Source: Acidobacteriota bacterium
GTDB taxonomy: Bacteria; Acidobacteriota; Thermoanaerobaculia; Multivoradales; SZUA-115
Assembly (NCBI GenBank): GCA_024277255.1
Contig: JAJRVQ010000169.1
Coordinates: 1-62,990 of the forward strand
DNA length: 62,990 bases
Direction: 5' to 3'
In this document: in pieces, positions 30,503 to 38,831 of the stretch
Layout: the number at the start of each line of letters is the position of its first letter
Numbering within the stretch: position 1 is the stretch's first letter
Position numbers and translations under genes: made by a program
Notes under the pieces: generated by a model
What the model saw: the letters and a program-made list of their open reading frames with translations, nothing else
Database searches by the model: none
What the model was told of the DNA's origin: nothing

Positions 30503-30754
30503 CTAGGCCAACTCGGAGTGCTCTTGCAGGTAGGTGACCAGGTCGCCGGTCGTCTTCATCGCCAGCATCTCTTCCACCGGAATCTGCACCCCGAACTCCT
30601 GTTTCAAGTCGAAGATCAAATCCAACACGGCCAGCGAGTCGAAGCCGAAGGACTCGACCGTGGTCTCCTCGGTCACCGTGCTCCAATCGATCTCTTCCGT
30701 GGACGATTCCTCGATCGCCTCGCCAACTCGGGCGAGTATCTCCTCCCGGTTCAT
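30503..30754 (-). CDS. Acyl carrier protein
   Basis: The ATG at 30754 (AAAGGGATG upstream) gives 83 residues, normal for ACP. The helix-II start reads SFGFDSLAVLDLIFDLK, where the serine of GFDSL accepts phosphopantetheine. The protein is acidic, as expected. It differs from a typical housekeeping ACP (DSLDTVEL) and sits in a KAS/SDR/LPLAT cassette, so it is likely a dedicated carrier. A longer upstream frame begins inside the repeats that follow the KAS gene and is rejected. Confidence 0.93.
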   Translation of the reverse strand: MNREEILARVGEAIEESSTEEIDWSTVTEETTVESFGFDSLAVLDLIFDLKQEFGVQIPVEEMLAMKTTGDLVTYLQEHSELA

Positions 30755-30797
30755 CACATCCCTTTCAAGAGCCCGTTCAATGGCCCATTCCTTGGCC

Positions 30798-30823
30798 CAT
30801 CCAATATCAACATCCAATATCAC
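30798..30823. repeat. 13-bp tandem repeat between KAS and ACP genes
   Basis: CATCCAATATCAA is followed directly by CATCCAATATCAC, in the 78-base gap of the acyl cassette. Its role is unknown; it may be simple slippage. Confidence 0.7.
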
Positions 30824-30832
30824 TGACGATCT

Positions 30833-32095
30833 CTACCCGGCACCGCCGGCGTACCATTTGAAGACCACCACCGCGTTGCCGCCACCGAATCCAAAGCTAT
30901 TCTTCATCGCCAGCTCCCCGGCCAGCTCCACCGGCTCATCCCCCACCAGCGCCACATCACACTCGGGATCTTGCCGATCGAGGTTGAGGTTGGGTGGCGC
31001 TGTTCGAGCCTCCAGACTCAACAGGGTGACGATCGACTCTATCGTGCCGGAGGCGCCGAGCGTATGACCGAAGAAGGACTTGTTGGCGCTGACCAAGGCA
31101 CCGTCCGCCGCCCTCCCCAGAGTGGCGCGAATCGCCTGGCTCTCGGTCAGGTCGTTGAGCAGGGTGGCGGTGCCGTGGGCATTGATCAGGGTGATCTCTT
31201 CAGGGCTCGCTCCTGCATCGTTGAGCGCCGCTTGGATCGCCCGAGTCGGCCCCTCCACCGAGGGGCTGGTCAGGTGGTTGCCATTGGAGCTTTCACCATA
31301 CCCGACCACTTCGCCGCGCACTCGCGCACCGCGCTCCTCGGCCTTTTCCATCGACTCCAGCAGCAGCGCGCCCGCCCCCTCCCCCAGCAAGGTGCCCATG
31401 CGATCGGCGTCGAACGGACGTAGAGCCCGCGCTGCCGGATCGAGAGTCGACAAAACACCCAGGTTCTCCCACACCCCGTAGTAGAAGGGGTCGAAGAAGG
31501 CGTCGACCCCGCCCACCAAGACCGTGTCGGCGTAGCCGTGACGGATAGCTCGAAATCCGACACCGATGGCATTGTTTCCCGAGGTGCAGGCGGAGACGAT
31601 GACCTGGTTGGTGCCCTGTAGTCGGTACTGAATGGACACCATGGACGACACCGAGTTGGCCATGCAGTTGGGTACCGTGCTCGGCCGCATCCCCGACGGT
31701 CCCTTGACGGCGAAACGGCGATGCGCCTGGTACAAGGTACCGGCGGGGCCGCAACCGCAGCCCCAGATGGTCGCTACCGGCAGAGCCGGCAGTTCGTGGC
31801 CAGCCGCAACCTCAGCGAGCAGGCCTGCACCCGCGAGCGCCTGGCGAGACGCTTCCATGGCGAAGCGCACCGTGCGGTCGGCACGGCGCAGCTTGCCGCG
31901 TTGGTGTGGGTCCAGCAGGCTCAAGTCCACGATGGCGCCGTTGCGCACCGTGTTGCCGGTCAGGTCGAAGTGGTCCAAAGGGGCCAGCCCACTGTGGCCG
32001 GCCAGCAAGTTCGCCCATACGGTCCGCTCATCGACACCGATCGCCGTCACCAGCCCAAGACCGGTCACCGCGACTCGCCGTGCACCAGCAGCCAT
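30833..32095 (-). CDS. Beta-ketoacyl-ACP synthase II (FabF-like)
   Basis: The ATG at 32095 overlaps the SDR stop (TAATG), giving 420 residues, normal for KAS II. The triad is complete: nucleophile in VSACTSGNNAIG, histidine in NAHGTATLLND, and the second histidine in KSFFGHTLGASG, where the lysine is also in place. It condenses acyl chains with malonyl-ACP. Operon position with an SDR reductase, ACP and LPLAT points to a dedicated product rather than bulk fatty acids. No dehydratase or enoyl reductase is in the cassette, so FabZ (present at 48067) and others would have to be shared. Confidence 0.93.
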   Translation of the reverse strand: MAAGARRVAVTGLGLVTAIGVDERTVWANLLAGHSGLAPLDHFDLTGNTVRNGAIVDLSLLDPHQRGKLRRADRTVRFAMEASRQALAGAGLLAEVAAGHELPALPVATIWGCGCGPAGTLYQAHRRFAVKGPSGMRPSTVPNCMANSVSSMVSIQYRLQGTNQVIVSACTSGNNAIGVGFRAIRHGYADTVLVGGVDAFFDPFYYGVWENLGVLSTLDPAARALRPFDADRMGTLLGEGAGALLLESMEKAEERGARVRGEVVGYGESSNGNHLTSPSVEGPTRAIQAALNDAGASPEEITLINAHGTATLLNDLTESQAIRATLGRAADGALVSANKSFFGHTLGASGTIESIVTLLSLEARTAPPNLNLDRQDPECDVALVGDEPVELAGELAMKNSFGFGGGNAVVVFKWYAGGAG

Positions 32096-32850
32096 TAGCC
32101 GCCCATCCACAGGCCGCCGTCGACATGCAGCACCTGACCGGTCATGTACGACGCCTCCGCCGAGAGCAGAAAGCCGACCACCGAGGCGACCTCGCTCGGC
32201 TCGCCCAGGCGGCCGAGAGGAATCCCCAGCGACCGGCGATTCTCTTGCGGCACGGCGGCGGTCATATCGGTTTCGACCAGGCCCGGAGAGACGGCGTTGC
32301 AGCGGATCCCGAAGCGGGCGGCCTCGAAGGCGAGGCTCCGGGTCATGCTGACCAGGGCCGCTTTCGAAGCCGCGTAGTCGGCCCCCATCCACTTGCCGGG
32401 GCCGTGCGCGGCCAGCGATGCGATGTTGACGATGGCGCCGCTCTTCTGCTTGCGCATGCGCAGGTAGGCGGCCTGCGACGCCGCCATCGCCGCCTCGACA
32501 TTGACCGCGAAGGTCTTGCGCCAGCCTTCGATCGACAGGCCGCGAAACGCCACCGCCTCACCGCCACCGGCGTTGTTGACCAGGCCGTCGATCCGCCCAG
32601 TCTCGGCGATAAAACGGGTCACCAACTCGTCCGCCGCCTGCGGCCGAGACAGATCGGCGGCGAGTGGAATCGTCCGCCGGCCATCCAGCTCCCCCGCGAC
32701 CTGCTCGACCGCGGACTGCTCCCGCCCGTGGATTCCGACCACGGCTCCGTCGCCCAGCAGCGATTCGGCCACAGCCCGGCCGATGCCCCGGGTGGAACCG
32801 GTGACCAGGAAGAACTGACCGGAAAAGCGTGGAGTCGAAGTGCTGGCCAT
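32095..32850 (-). CDS. SDR-family 3-oxoacyl-ACP reductase (FabG-like)
   Basis: The ATG at 32850 gives 251 residues. The cofactor motif TGSTRGIG (18-25), the NNAG motif, a catalytic serine in IVNIASLAAHG and Y-x3-K in YAASKAAL are all present. The chain ends GQVLHVDGGLWMGG as in FabG-type reductases. It reduces the 3-oxoacyl-ACP made by the KAS encoded next. It is the first gene of the cassette. The larger frame reaching 33156 overlaps the symporter remnant and is not used. Confidence 0.92.
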   Translation of the reverse strand: MASTSTPRFSGQFFLVTGSTRGIGRAVAESLLGDGAVVGIHGREQSAVEQVAGELDGRRTIPLAADLSRPQAADELVTRFIAETGRIDGLVNNAGGGEAVAFRGLSIEGWRKTFAVNVEAAMAASQAAYLRMRKQKSGAIVNIASLAAHGPGKWMGADYAASKAALVSMTRSLAFEAARFGIRCNAVSPGLVETDMTAAVPQENRRSLGIPLGRLGEPSEVASVVGFLLSAEASYMTGQVLHVDGGLWMGG

Positions 32851-32864
32851 CGGAGAGGTGAATC

Positions 32865-34388
32865 TTACAGCGTCGGCGGTGTGGAGCGGGAACGAAAGCT
32901 CCCGGCGAGCGCCCCGGCCAGGGCCGCGACCATTCCCCAGAGGATGAAACCGACCCCGGTCTCGGCCAGCCACGCCGGCTCCACCGCCGCCAGCAGACCG
33001 TGCGACTCCAAGAAATAAGCGACGACCGTCGCGGCGAAGCCGGCGGCCGAGGAATAGACCACCGCCCGGCGGCGCACGCGCGGCCAGAAGATCGCCGCCA
33101 CCGGGAAGGCGACGGCGGTGGTCAGTACGCCGGAGGAAAGGTAAAAGAGGTCCCACAGGGATTCGGTGAAGAAGGCGAAGCAGGCGGCGGCGGCCACCGA
33201 AGCGAGGGTGGTCCAGCGCGAGAGCCAGGCGCTTCTCCTCGCCGCGTCCGCGACCGTCGCCCCTGCTCTGGTCGTTTCACCGTGTTGATGGCGGCTGGCC
33301 AGGAGGTCATAGGCGACGCTCAAGGCCACCACGTTGACGCAGGTGTCGATGGTGCTCATCGCCGCCGCCACCAGGCCGACGACGACGACGGCGGCCAACC
33401 AGCCGGGCGCGAACTGGGTCACCAGCGCGGCAAAGATGGCCTCCCCCTCGAAGCCGATCTGGGGCGGAAAGGAACCGGCCTCCATGGGGAAGAGGGCGAG
33501 AGCGGCGACCCCGATGAACAGTGGCAGGAGACCGACGAAGACAAAGCCGTTGAGCCCGGCCAGCAGCACACCACGGCGCGCCGCCGAGCCGTCGCGCGCC
33601 GCCTGCACGCGCAGCCACAGATCGGTCTCGAACAGCCAACCCGGCAGGTAGGCGCCCAGGGTCAGTACGATGGTGGCCAGACCGGGGCCCAGCCAACCGG
33701 TCCACCCGCGACCGGTCTTGGCGGCCACCGGCGGCACGCGGGTCAACGCCGCCCAAGCTCCACCCTCCAGCTGGCTCAACCCCTTCCAGGCCAGGGCCGC
33801 CACGGCGAGGATGTAGAGGGCCACGATGGCGTACTGAAGTTTGTCGGTGCTGACCACCGCCCGGAAGCCGCCGAGCAGCGAGTAGGCGGCGACCACCAGA
33901 CTGATCAACACGATCAGCACCGGCACCCCCACGGCCATGGAGGGTGCCAACAGCTTGGCCGCGACGTAGATCTCCGCCCCGCCCCAGGCGAGAAAGACGA
34001 AGATCAGCGCCAAGGCCACCAGCCAGCGCGCCGGCGGGCCAAAGCGGCGACCCACCATCTCCGGCTGGCTGAACTCGGCCAGCGCGTTATAACGCCGCGC
34101 CAGCCAGTAGATTCCCCCCAGCGCCAGCAACCACGGAACCGTGATCAGCCAGAGGGCGCCGAGGCCGTACCAGTAGAAGAGCTGGACGGCATAGACGCAG
34201 GACCAGGAGACCGAGAGGAAGCCGGCCTAGATCGACAGGCCGACCGATCCCGCCCCGAGGCTGCGGCCCGCCGTCCAGAACTCCTCGTCGCCGGCGGCCT
34301 CTTTCCGGCCACGGCCGCGCGCGGCGAGCGCCCCGAGGCCGATCGCCACCACGGCGTAGAGCAGAAAGGCGACCCAGGTTGCGATCAT
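32865..34388 (-). pseudogene. Sodium:solute symporter (SSS family), interrupted by one amber codon
   Basis: An ATG at 34388 starts MIATWVAFLLYAVVAIGLGA and keeps family signatures (EEFWTAGRSLGAGSVGLSI), but codon 54 is TAG (34227-34229). The same frame continues AGFLSVSWSCVYAVQLFYWY and on through about 450 residues of normal SSS transmembrane sequence to 32865. The full frame would be 507 residues, the usual size. Relatives have serine here (SIS), and TCG to TAG is one base change. Reinitiation downstream would lose TM1 and part of the sodium site. A sequencing error or amber suppression cannot be excluded. The substrate is unknown. Confidence 0.75.
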
Positions 34389-34426
34389 CGGCGAAGGCTA
34401 CCAGGACTGAGCTTGTGCGGCTGGGA

Positions 34427-35206
34427 TCACTCGGCCCTCTCCCAGCGCCGCGCCGCCGCCCACAGAGAGGCACCGAGCAAGCCGGCGGCGGACAGTGCCC
34501 AGAGCAAGGCCCAGAGCACGGCGGGCAGGTGGGTCAGCTGCGCCATCGAGCGGGCGTCGGTCGCCACCTCAGAGCCGGCGTTGGCCAGACCGATCAGGGT
34601 CAACAGATCGGCCAGCGAGGTCAGGCCGGCCTGAAAGGCGATCAGGTGGACGGCGAAGAGTACCCAGCGCCGGCCCGCCTTGAGAGCCAGAGCGACGCAG
34701 GCTCCGCCCAGCACCGAGCCGCTGGCGATGGTCAACAGACCGGCCAGCCAATCGCGTGACAGCAGACTGGGGAGCCCGTAGCGCAGCGACAGGACGAGGG
34801 CCACCACGCCGACGCTCCCCAGCGCCCAGCGCCGCGCCCGTGGGATCGCCCCCACCCAGATCATACCGGCGCCAAACAGAGCCGCTCCGAGGTAACCCGA
34901 GGCGATGACGACGAAGCGCCACCCTCCCGCCGTCAGCGCCACTCCCGAGCCGTCTGAATAGACGACGAAGCGCTCGAAGCGGCCGCCGGTGAGAAGCGCC
35001 GCCAGGCCGTGGCTCATCTCGTGGGCCAGCGTCGTCAGCAGGCGGAACGGGTAGGCGAGGAGGTGCAGCCAAGGCAGCCAGGTGAGCAGCGCGGCGACCA
35101 CCGCCGCCAGCAAGACCACCGCCAAAGCACCCTCCACGGTCGCGGTTGAGGCGGTGGCTGGGGGCGACGAGGAGCGTGTCGTAGGCGGCAAGGGTTCCAT
35201 GGTCAC
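34427..35206 (-). CDS. M50B-like membrane metalloprotease
   Basis: This 259-residue membrane protein has six or so transmembrane segments. The zinc motif is AHEMSHG (HExxH) in TM2, around residue 63, with GGRFERFVVYSDGSG following as in M50B-like peptidases (PF13398). A second metal aspartate may be the one in SLADLLTL. Such proteins are site-2-type proteases, but substrates of this subgroup are not known. The start could be GTG 35206 or ATG 35200; six bases separate it from the glutaredoxin-like gene stop. Codon use and GC are like the neighbours. Confidence 0.78.
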   Translation of the reverse strand: MTMEPLPPTTRSSSPPATASTATVEGALAVVLLAAVVAALLTWLPWLHLLAYPFRLLTTLAHEMSHGLAALLTGGRFERFVVYSDGSGVALTAGGWRFVVIASGYLGAALFGAGMIWVGAIPRARRWALGSVGVVALVLSLRYGLPSLLSRDWLAGLLTIASGSVLGGACVALALKAGRRWVLFAVHLIAFQAGLTSLADLLTLIGLANAGSEVATDARSMAQLTHLPAVLWALLWALSAAGLLGASLWAAARRWERAE

Positions 35207-35211
35207 AGGGC

Positions 35212-35490
35212 CTACCGGCGGCGGCGCACGATGCGCTCCAGCTGGCGCCGATCGAGCCGGATCTTGGCCACCGGCTCACCGTCGCGCAGCAAGACCGGCA
35301 CCACGTCGTTGAACCGTTCGACCAGTCGCGGGTGATCGTCGATGGCGACTCGGGTCCAGCCGATCTTCATCGCCGGCAGCACCTCGTCGAGCACCACCGC
35401 CATCTGGTCACAGAGGTGGCAGTGGTCGCGGCTGAGCATCTCGTAGCGACCGGCTCGGGCTGCTGAGCTGGCTGTGCGGCGAAAAAACAC
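35212..35490 (-). CDS. Glutaredoxin-like protein (DUF836 type)
   Basis: This 92-residue thioredoxin-fold protein has the redox motif C-H-L-C in SRDHCHLCDQM (23-27). It continues IDDHPRLVERFNDVVPVLLR, where the cis-proline VP of the fold is seen, and DGEPVAKIRLDRRQLERIV. The first 15 residues are Arg/Ala-rich and may be surplus: a shorter start at MLSRDHCH is possible. Small proteins of this family reduce disulfides or occur as stand-alone Grx-like proteins. It lies 12 bases after guaA on the same strand. Confidence 0.8.
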   Translation of the reverse strand: MFFRRTASSAARAGRYEMLSRDHCHLCDQMAVVLDEVLPAMKIGWTRVAIDDHPRLVERFNDVVPVLLRDGEPVAKIRLDRRQLERIVRRRR

Positions 35491-35502
35491 GTGGCGCTCC
35501 GT

Positions 35503-37044
35503 CTACTCCCACTCGATGGTCGCCGGAGGTTTGCTGGTCACGTCGTAGACTACCCGGTTGATACCGGTCACCTCGTTGACGATCCGGTTGGCCACCCGGC
35601 CGAGCAGATCGTGGGGCAACGGGCTCCAATCGGCGGTCATGAAGTCGGAGGTGTCGACCGAGCGCAGAGCCACCACGTTCTCGTAGGTGCGGCTGTCTCC
35701 CATCACCCCGACGCTCTGAATGGGCAGCAGGACGGCAAAGGCTTGGCTGGTCTTGGTGTACCAACCGCTGGCGCGCAGCTCCTCGATGAAGATGGCGTCG
35801 GCCTCGCCCAGCAGGGCGACACGCTCGGCGCTCACCGCTCCGAGAATGCGCACCGCCAGCCCCGGGCCGGGGAAGGGGTGGCGCTCGATCAACTCTTCGG
35901 GCAGCCCCAGCTGCCGGCCCAGCTGTCGCACTTCGTCTTTGAACAAGAAGCGCAGCGGCTCCACCAGCTCGAAGCCGAGCCGCTGAGGCAGGCCGCCCAC
36001 GTTGTGATGGGTCTTGATCACCGCCGAGGGTCCCTGCACCGAGACCGACTCGATGACGTCGGGGTAGAGGGTACCCTGGGCCAGAAAACGGGCCCCTTCG
36101 ATCTCCCGAGCCTGGTGTTCGAAGACCTCGATGAACACCCGGCCCACCGCCTTGCGTTTGGCTTCCGGGTCGCTAACTCCCTCCAGGGCGGAGAGAAAAC
36201 GGTGGCGAGCGTCCACGCTGACCACGTTGAGGTGCAATCCCCGGTGCAGACTCTCCTCGACCTGCGCTGCCTCATCCTTGCGCAAGAGGCCGTTGTCGAC
36301 GAAGATCGCCGTCATCCGATCGCCGACGGCGCGACCGACCAGAGCCGCCAGAACCGACGAGTCAACCCCGCCCGAGATACCGCAGATCACCCGCTGGTCA
36401 CCGACCTGAGCCCGGATTCGCTCCACCACTTCGTCCGCGAAGGTGGACATCCGCCAATCTTTCCTGGCGCCGCAGGCGGCGAGAAAGTTGCTCAGGATCT
36501 CACTGCCCTGCTCGGTGTGGGAGACCTCGGGGTGGAACTGAATGCCGTAGAGCCGCCGCTCGCCGTTCTCGAAGCCGACGAGCGGAGCGTTGCCGGTGGC
36601 GGCGGTCACCTCAAAACCGGCCGGCGGCCGCTCGATCAGGTCGCCGTGGCTCATCCAAACGGTCTGACGGCCGGCCAGGCCCGCGAACAGCGAGCCACCG
36701 CCTCCGACGACCTCGACCTCGGCCCTCCCGTACTCGCGCTCCTCGCTCGGCGCCACCACACCGTCGAGAAGATGGGCCATCAACTGCATGCCGTAGCAGA
36801 TTCCCAACGTCGGAATTCCGAGGTCGAACAGCTCCTCGCCGATCAGCGGCGCCTGGGGCGAATAGACGCTCTGCGGTCCGCCGGAAAGGATGATACCGAT
36901 CGGCTGCAGCCGCCGGATCTCGGCCAGCGACAGGTCGAACGGATGGACCTCGCAGTAGACCCGCTGTTCGCGCAACCGGCGGGCGATGAGCTGGGTGAAC
37001 TGACTCCCAAAATCAAGAATGAGAACGAGCTGATGCTGGCTCAT
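35503..37044 (-). CDS. guaA: GMP synthase (glutamine-hydrolysing)
   Basis: The 513-residue enzyme makes GMP from XMP, ATP and glutamine in the cytoplasm. The class I glutamine amidotransferase domain (1-190) has its nucleophile in GICYGMQ and the His-Glu pair in GIQFHPEVSH. The ATP pyrophosphatase domain has the P-loop GISGGVDSSVLAAL, and the C-terminal dimerisation domain ends TSKPPATIEWE, the standard GuaA terminus. Length is normal. It stands in the same-strand run with gpsA (30 bases upstream). Confidence 0.97.
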   Translation of the reverse strand: MSQHQLVLILDFGSQFTQLIARRLREQRVYCEVHPFDLSLAEIRRLQPIGIILSGGPQSVYSPQAPLIGEELFDLGIPTLGICYGMQLMAHLLDGVVAPSEEREYGRAEVEVVGGGGSLFAGLAGRQTVWMSHGDLIERPPAGFEVTAATGNAPLVGFENGERRLYGIQFHPEVSHTEQGSEILSNFLAACGARKDWRMSTFADEVVERIRAQVGDQRVICGISGGVDSSVLAALVGRAVGDRMTAIFVDNGLLRKDEAAQVEESLHRGLHLNVVSVDARHRFLSALEGVSDPEAKRKAVGRVFIEVFEHQAREIEGARFLAQGTLYPDVIESVSVQGPSAVIKTHHNVGGLPQRLGFELVEPLRFLFKDEVRQLGRQLGLPEELIERHPFPGPGLAVRILGAVSAERVALLGEADAIFIEELRASGWYTKTSQAFAVLLPIQSVGVMGDSRTYENVVALRSVDTSDFMTADWSPLPHDLLGRVANRIVNEVTGINRVVYDVTSKPPATIEWE

Positions 37045-37073
37045 AGAAAAAGAATCCCCCCGATTGATCGGAT

Positions 37074-38087
37074 CTACAATTCGGCTTCCGCCTTGAGTTC
37101 ACGGGTCATCAGCTGGCCCACCGCCTCGGCCGGAGAGCGCCCTTCGTAGAGGACCTGGACCATCTGCTCGGTGATCGGTATCTCGACACCCTTGTGCTGC
37201 GCCAACCGTGAGATGGCCAGGGAATTGCGAACTCCTTCCGCCACCATCGAGGTATCTCCGGTCACCTCGGCGACGCTGCGCCCTCTGGCCAGCTCGACCC
37301 CGATACGGCGGTTGCGCGACAACCCTCCGGTGCAGGTGAGAACCAGATCGCCCAGCCCCGCCAGCCCCGAGAAGGTGCGTGCCTGGCCGCCGCAGGCAAT
37401 GCCGAGGCGGGTGATCTCGTGCAGCCCGCGGGTGAGCAGAGCCGCCAGCGTGTTGTGGCCCAGTTCGAGCCCGCTGATCACCCCCGCCGCGATGGCGATG
37501 ACGTTCTTGGCGGTGCCGCCCAGCTCGACGCCGGTGACGTCGTCCGAGGAGTAGAGACGCAGAGTGTCGGTCGAAAGATCCTGCTGCAGCCTCGCTGCCA
37601 AGTCGGCCTCTTCCGAAGCGATGACGGCGACGGTCGGACTGCCGGCCGCCAGTTCCAGTGCAAAGCTGGGGCCGGAAAGTACGGCGAACTGGACCTCGCG
37701 GTCGGCGGCGATCCCCTCTTCGAAGCTCACCTGACTCATCTGAGCCAGGGTCTCGCTCTCGATACCCTTGGTACAAGAGACCACGATCGCCGGCCGGTCG
37801 GCCGGGTGGATCCGCAGGTAGTTTCTCAGCACCTCGCGAAAGCCGTGCGAGGGGACCGCGACGAGGATGACGTCACAATCGACGATCGCTTGCAGAGAGG
37901 CGGTAGGAGTCAGCTTCGCGGGTAAGACAATGTCCGGTAGATATCGGCTATTGACCCTCTCGGCCGCCAGGTCCTCGGCCAGCTGCGGCCGCCGCGCCCA
38001 GAGCACCACATCCCGGCCAGCGCCCGCCAGATGGACCGCCAGCGCGGTGCCGAATGAACCGGCACCCAAGACCCCAATCTTCTTCAC
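37074..38087 (-). CDS. gpsA: Glycerol-3-phosphate dehydrogenase [NAD(P)+]
   Basis: A GTG start at 38087 gives 337 residues beginning with the Rossmann motif KIGVLGAGSFGTALA. Further signatures: VVSCTKGIE, LSGPSFALEL, the catalytic lysine in GTAKNVIAIAAG, and GLAGLGDLVLTC. It reduces dihydroxyacetone phosphate to sn-glycerol-3-phosphate for phospholipids. The start overlaps the plsY stop by four bases (GTGA), coupling it to the acyltransferase that uses its product. A longer upstream frame crosses plsY and is not used. Confidence 0.96.
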   Translation of the reverse strand: MKKIGVLGAGSFGTALAVHLAGAGRDVVLWARRPQLAEDLAAERVNSRYLPDIVLPAKLTPTASLQAIVDCDVILVAVPSHGFREVLRNYLRIHPADRPAIVVSCTKGIESETLAQMSQVSFEEGIAADREVQFAVLSGPSFALELAAGSPTVAVIASEEADLAARLQQDLSTDTLRLYSSDDVTGVELGGTAKNVIAIAAGVISGLELGHNTLAALLTRGLHEITRLGIACGGQARTFSGLAGLGDLVLTCTGGLSRNRRIGVELARGRSVAEVTGDTSMVAEGVRNSLAISRLAQHKGVEIPITEQMVQVLYEGRSPAEAVGQLMTRELKAEAEL

Positions 38088-38776
38088 CGCTTCTCCTCCC
38101 TGATGATGGACGATAGCCGATCCTGCGAACTCCCGTCCCGTTGCGGAACCGATTCCCCCAGCTTGACTTCCGTGCCGGCGCCGAGGCGGGCCAGGTTGGA
38201 GCTGTGGCGTACGACGATCAGCAAGCCGATCGTGCCGCCGGATATCAACAGCCAGAGGGGAGCGGGCTCGGTCCATCCCATCCGGCCACAGAGAAAAACA
38301 AGGGGAGCGAAGAGTATCGCAGCTGCCATTGAACCGAGTGCCACATAGCGCGTCGCGGCCACCACCGCCGCGAAGGCGGCCAAACAGAAAAGCATCGGCA
38401 GCGGCGCCAGCGCCACCATCGCACCGGCTGCCGCCGCCACTCCCTTGCCACCGCGCCAGCGCAGGAAGACCGAGACGATATGACCGATCACCACCGCCAC
38501 CGCGGCGGTGCCGAGAAAGGCCGGCGCCACGTTCAGCTGGCGGGCGATCCAAACCGCCGCCAGCCCCTTGCCGATGTCGAGAAGCAGGGTCACCAGGCCG
38601 ACCATCCTGCCGCCGACACGCAAGGCGTTGGTCGCCCCCGGATTGCCGCTGCCTCGGGTTCGCAGGTCGATCCCGCGCACCAGCCGGACGAGCAGGTAAC
38701 TAAAGGGAATGGCGCCCAGGAGGTAGGCGACGAGGATGGTCAAGAGGCCAACCGCGAGGGATGTTTCAGCGCTCAT
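38084..38776 (-). CDS. plsY: Glycerol-3-phosphate acyltransferase PlsY
   Basis: This 230-residue integral membrane enzyme acylates glycerol-3-phosphate with acyl phosphate. Family motifs are in order: LGAIPFSYLLVRLVRGIDLR then GSGNPGATNALRVGG (motif 1), GHIVSVFLRWRGGKGVA (motif 2, substrate site) and a late conserved segment around the last helices. Five to seven TM helices are evident. The 30-residue C-terminal tail (GAGTEVKLGE...) is longer than in short PlsY proteins. It precedes gpsA with a 4-bp overlap. Confidence 0.95.
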   Translation of the reverse strand: MSAETSLAVGLLTILVAYLLGAIPFSYLLVRLVRGIDLRTRGSGNPGATNALRVGGRMVGLVTLLLDIGKGLAAVWIARQLNVAPAFLGTAAVAVVIGHIVSVFLRWRGGKGVAAAAGAMVALAPLPMLFCLAAFAAVVAATRYVALGSMAAAILFAPLVFLCGRMGWTEPAPLWLLISGGTIGLLIVVRHSSNLARLGAGTEVKLGESVPQRDGSSQDRLSSIIREEKR

Positions 38777-38831
38777 GGTCCAAGATCAATCAACGGACGG
38801 CTCTCGATGGGCGGCTCTCAAGGGCAAGCTC

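Noticed and set aside
34227..34229. Pyrrolysine at the TAG in the symporter
   Set aside because: The site is a conserved serine in a transporter, with no PYLIS-like reason; a point mutation explains it better.
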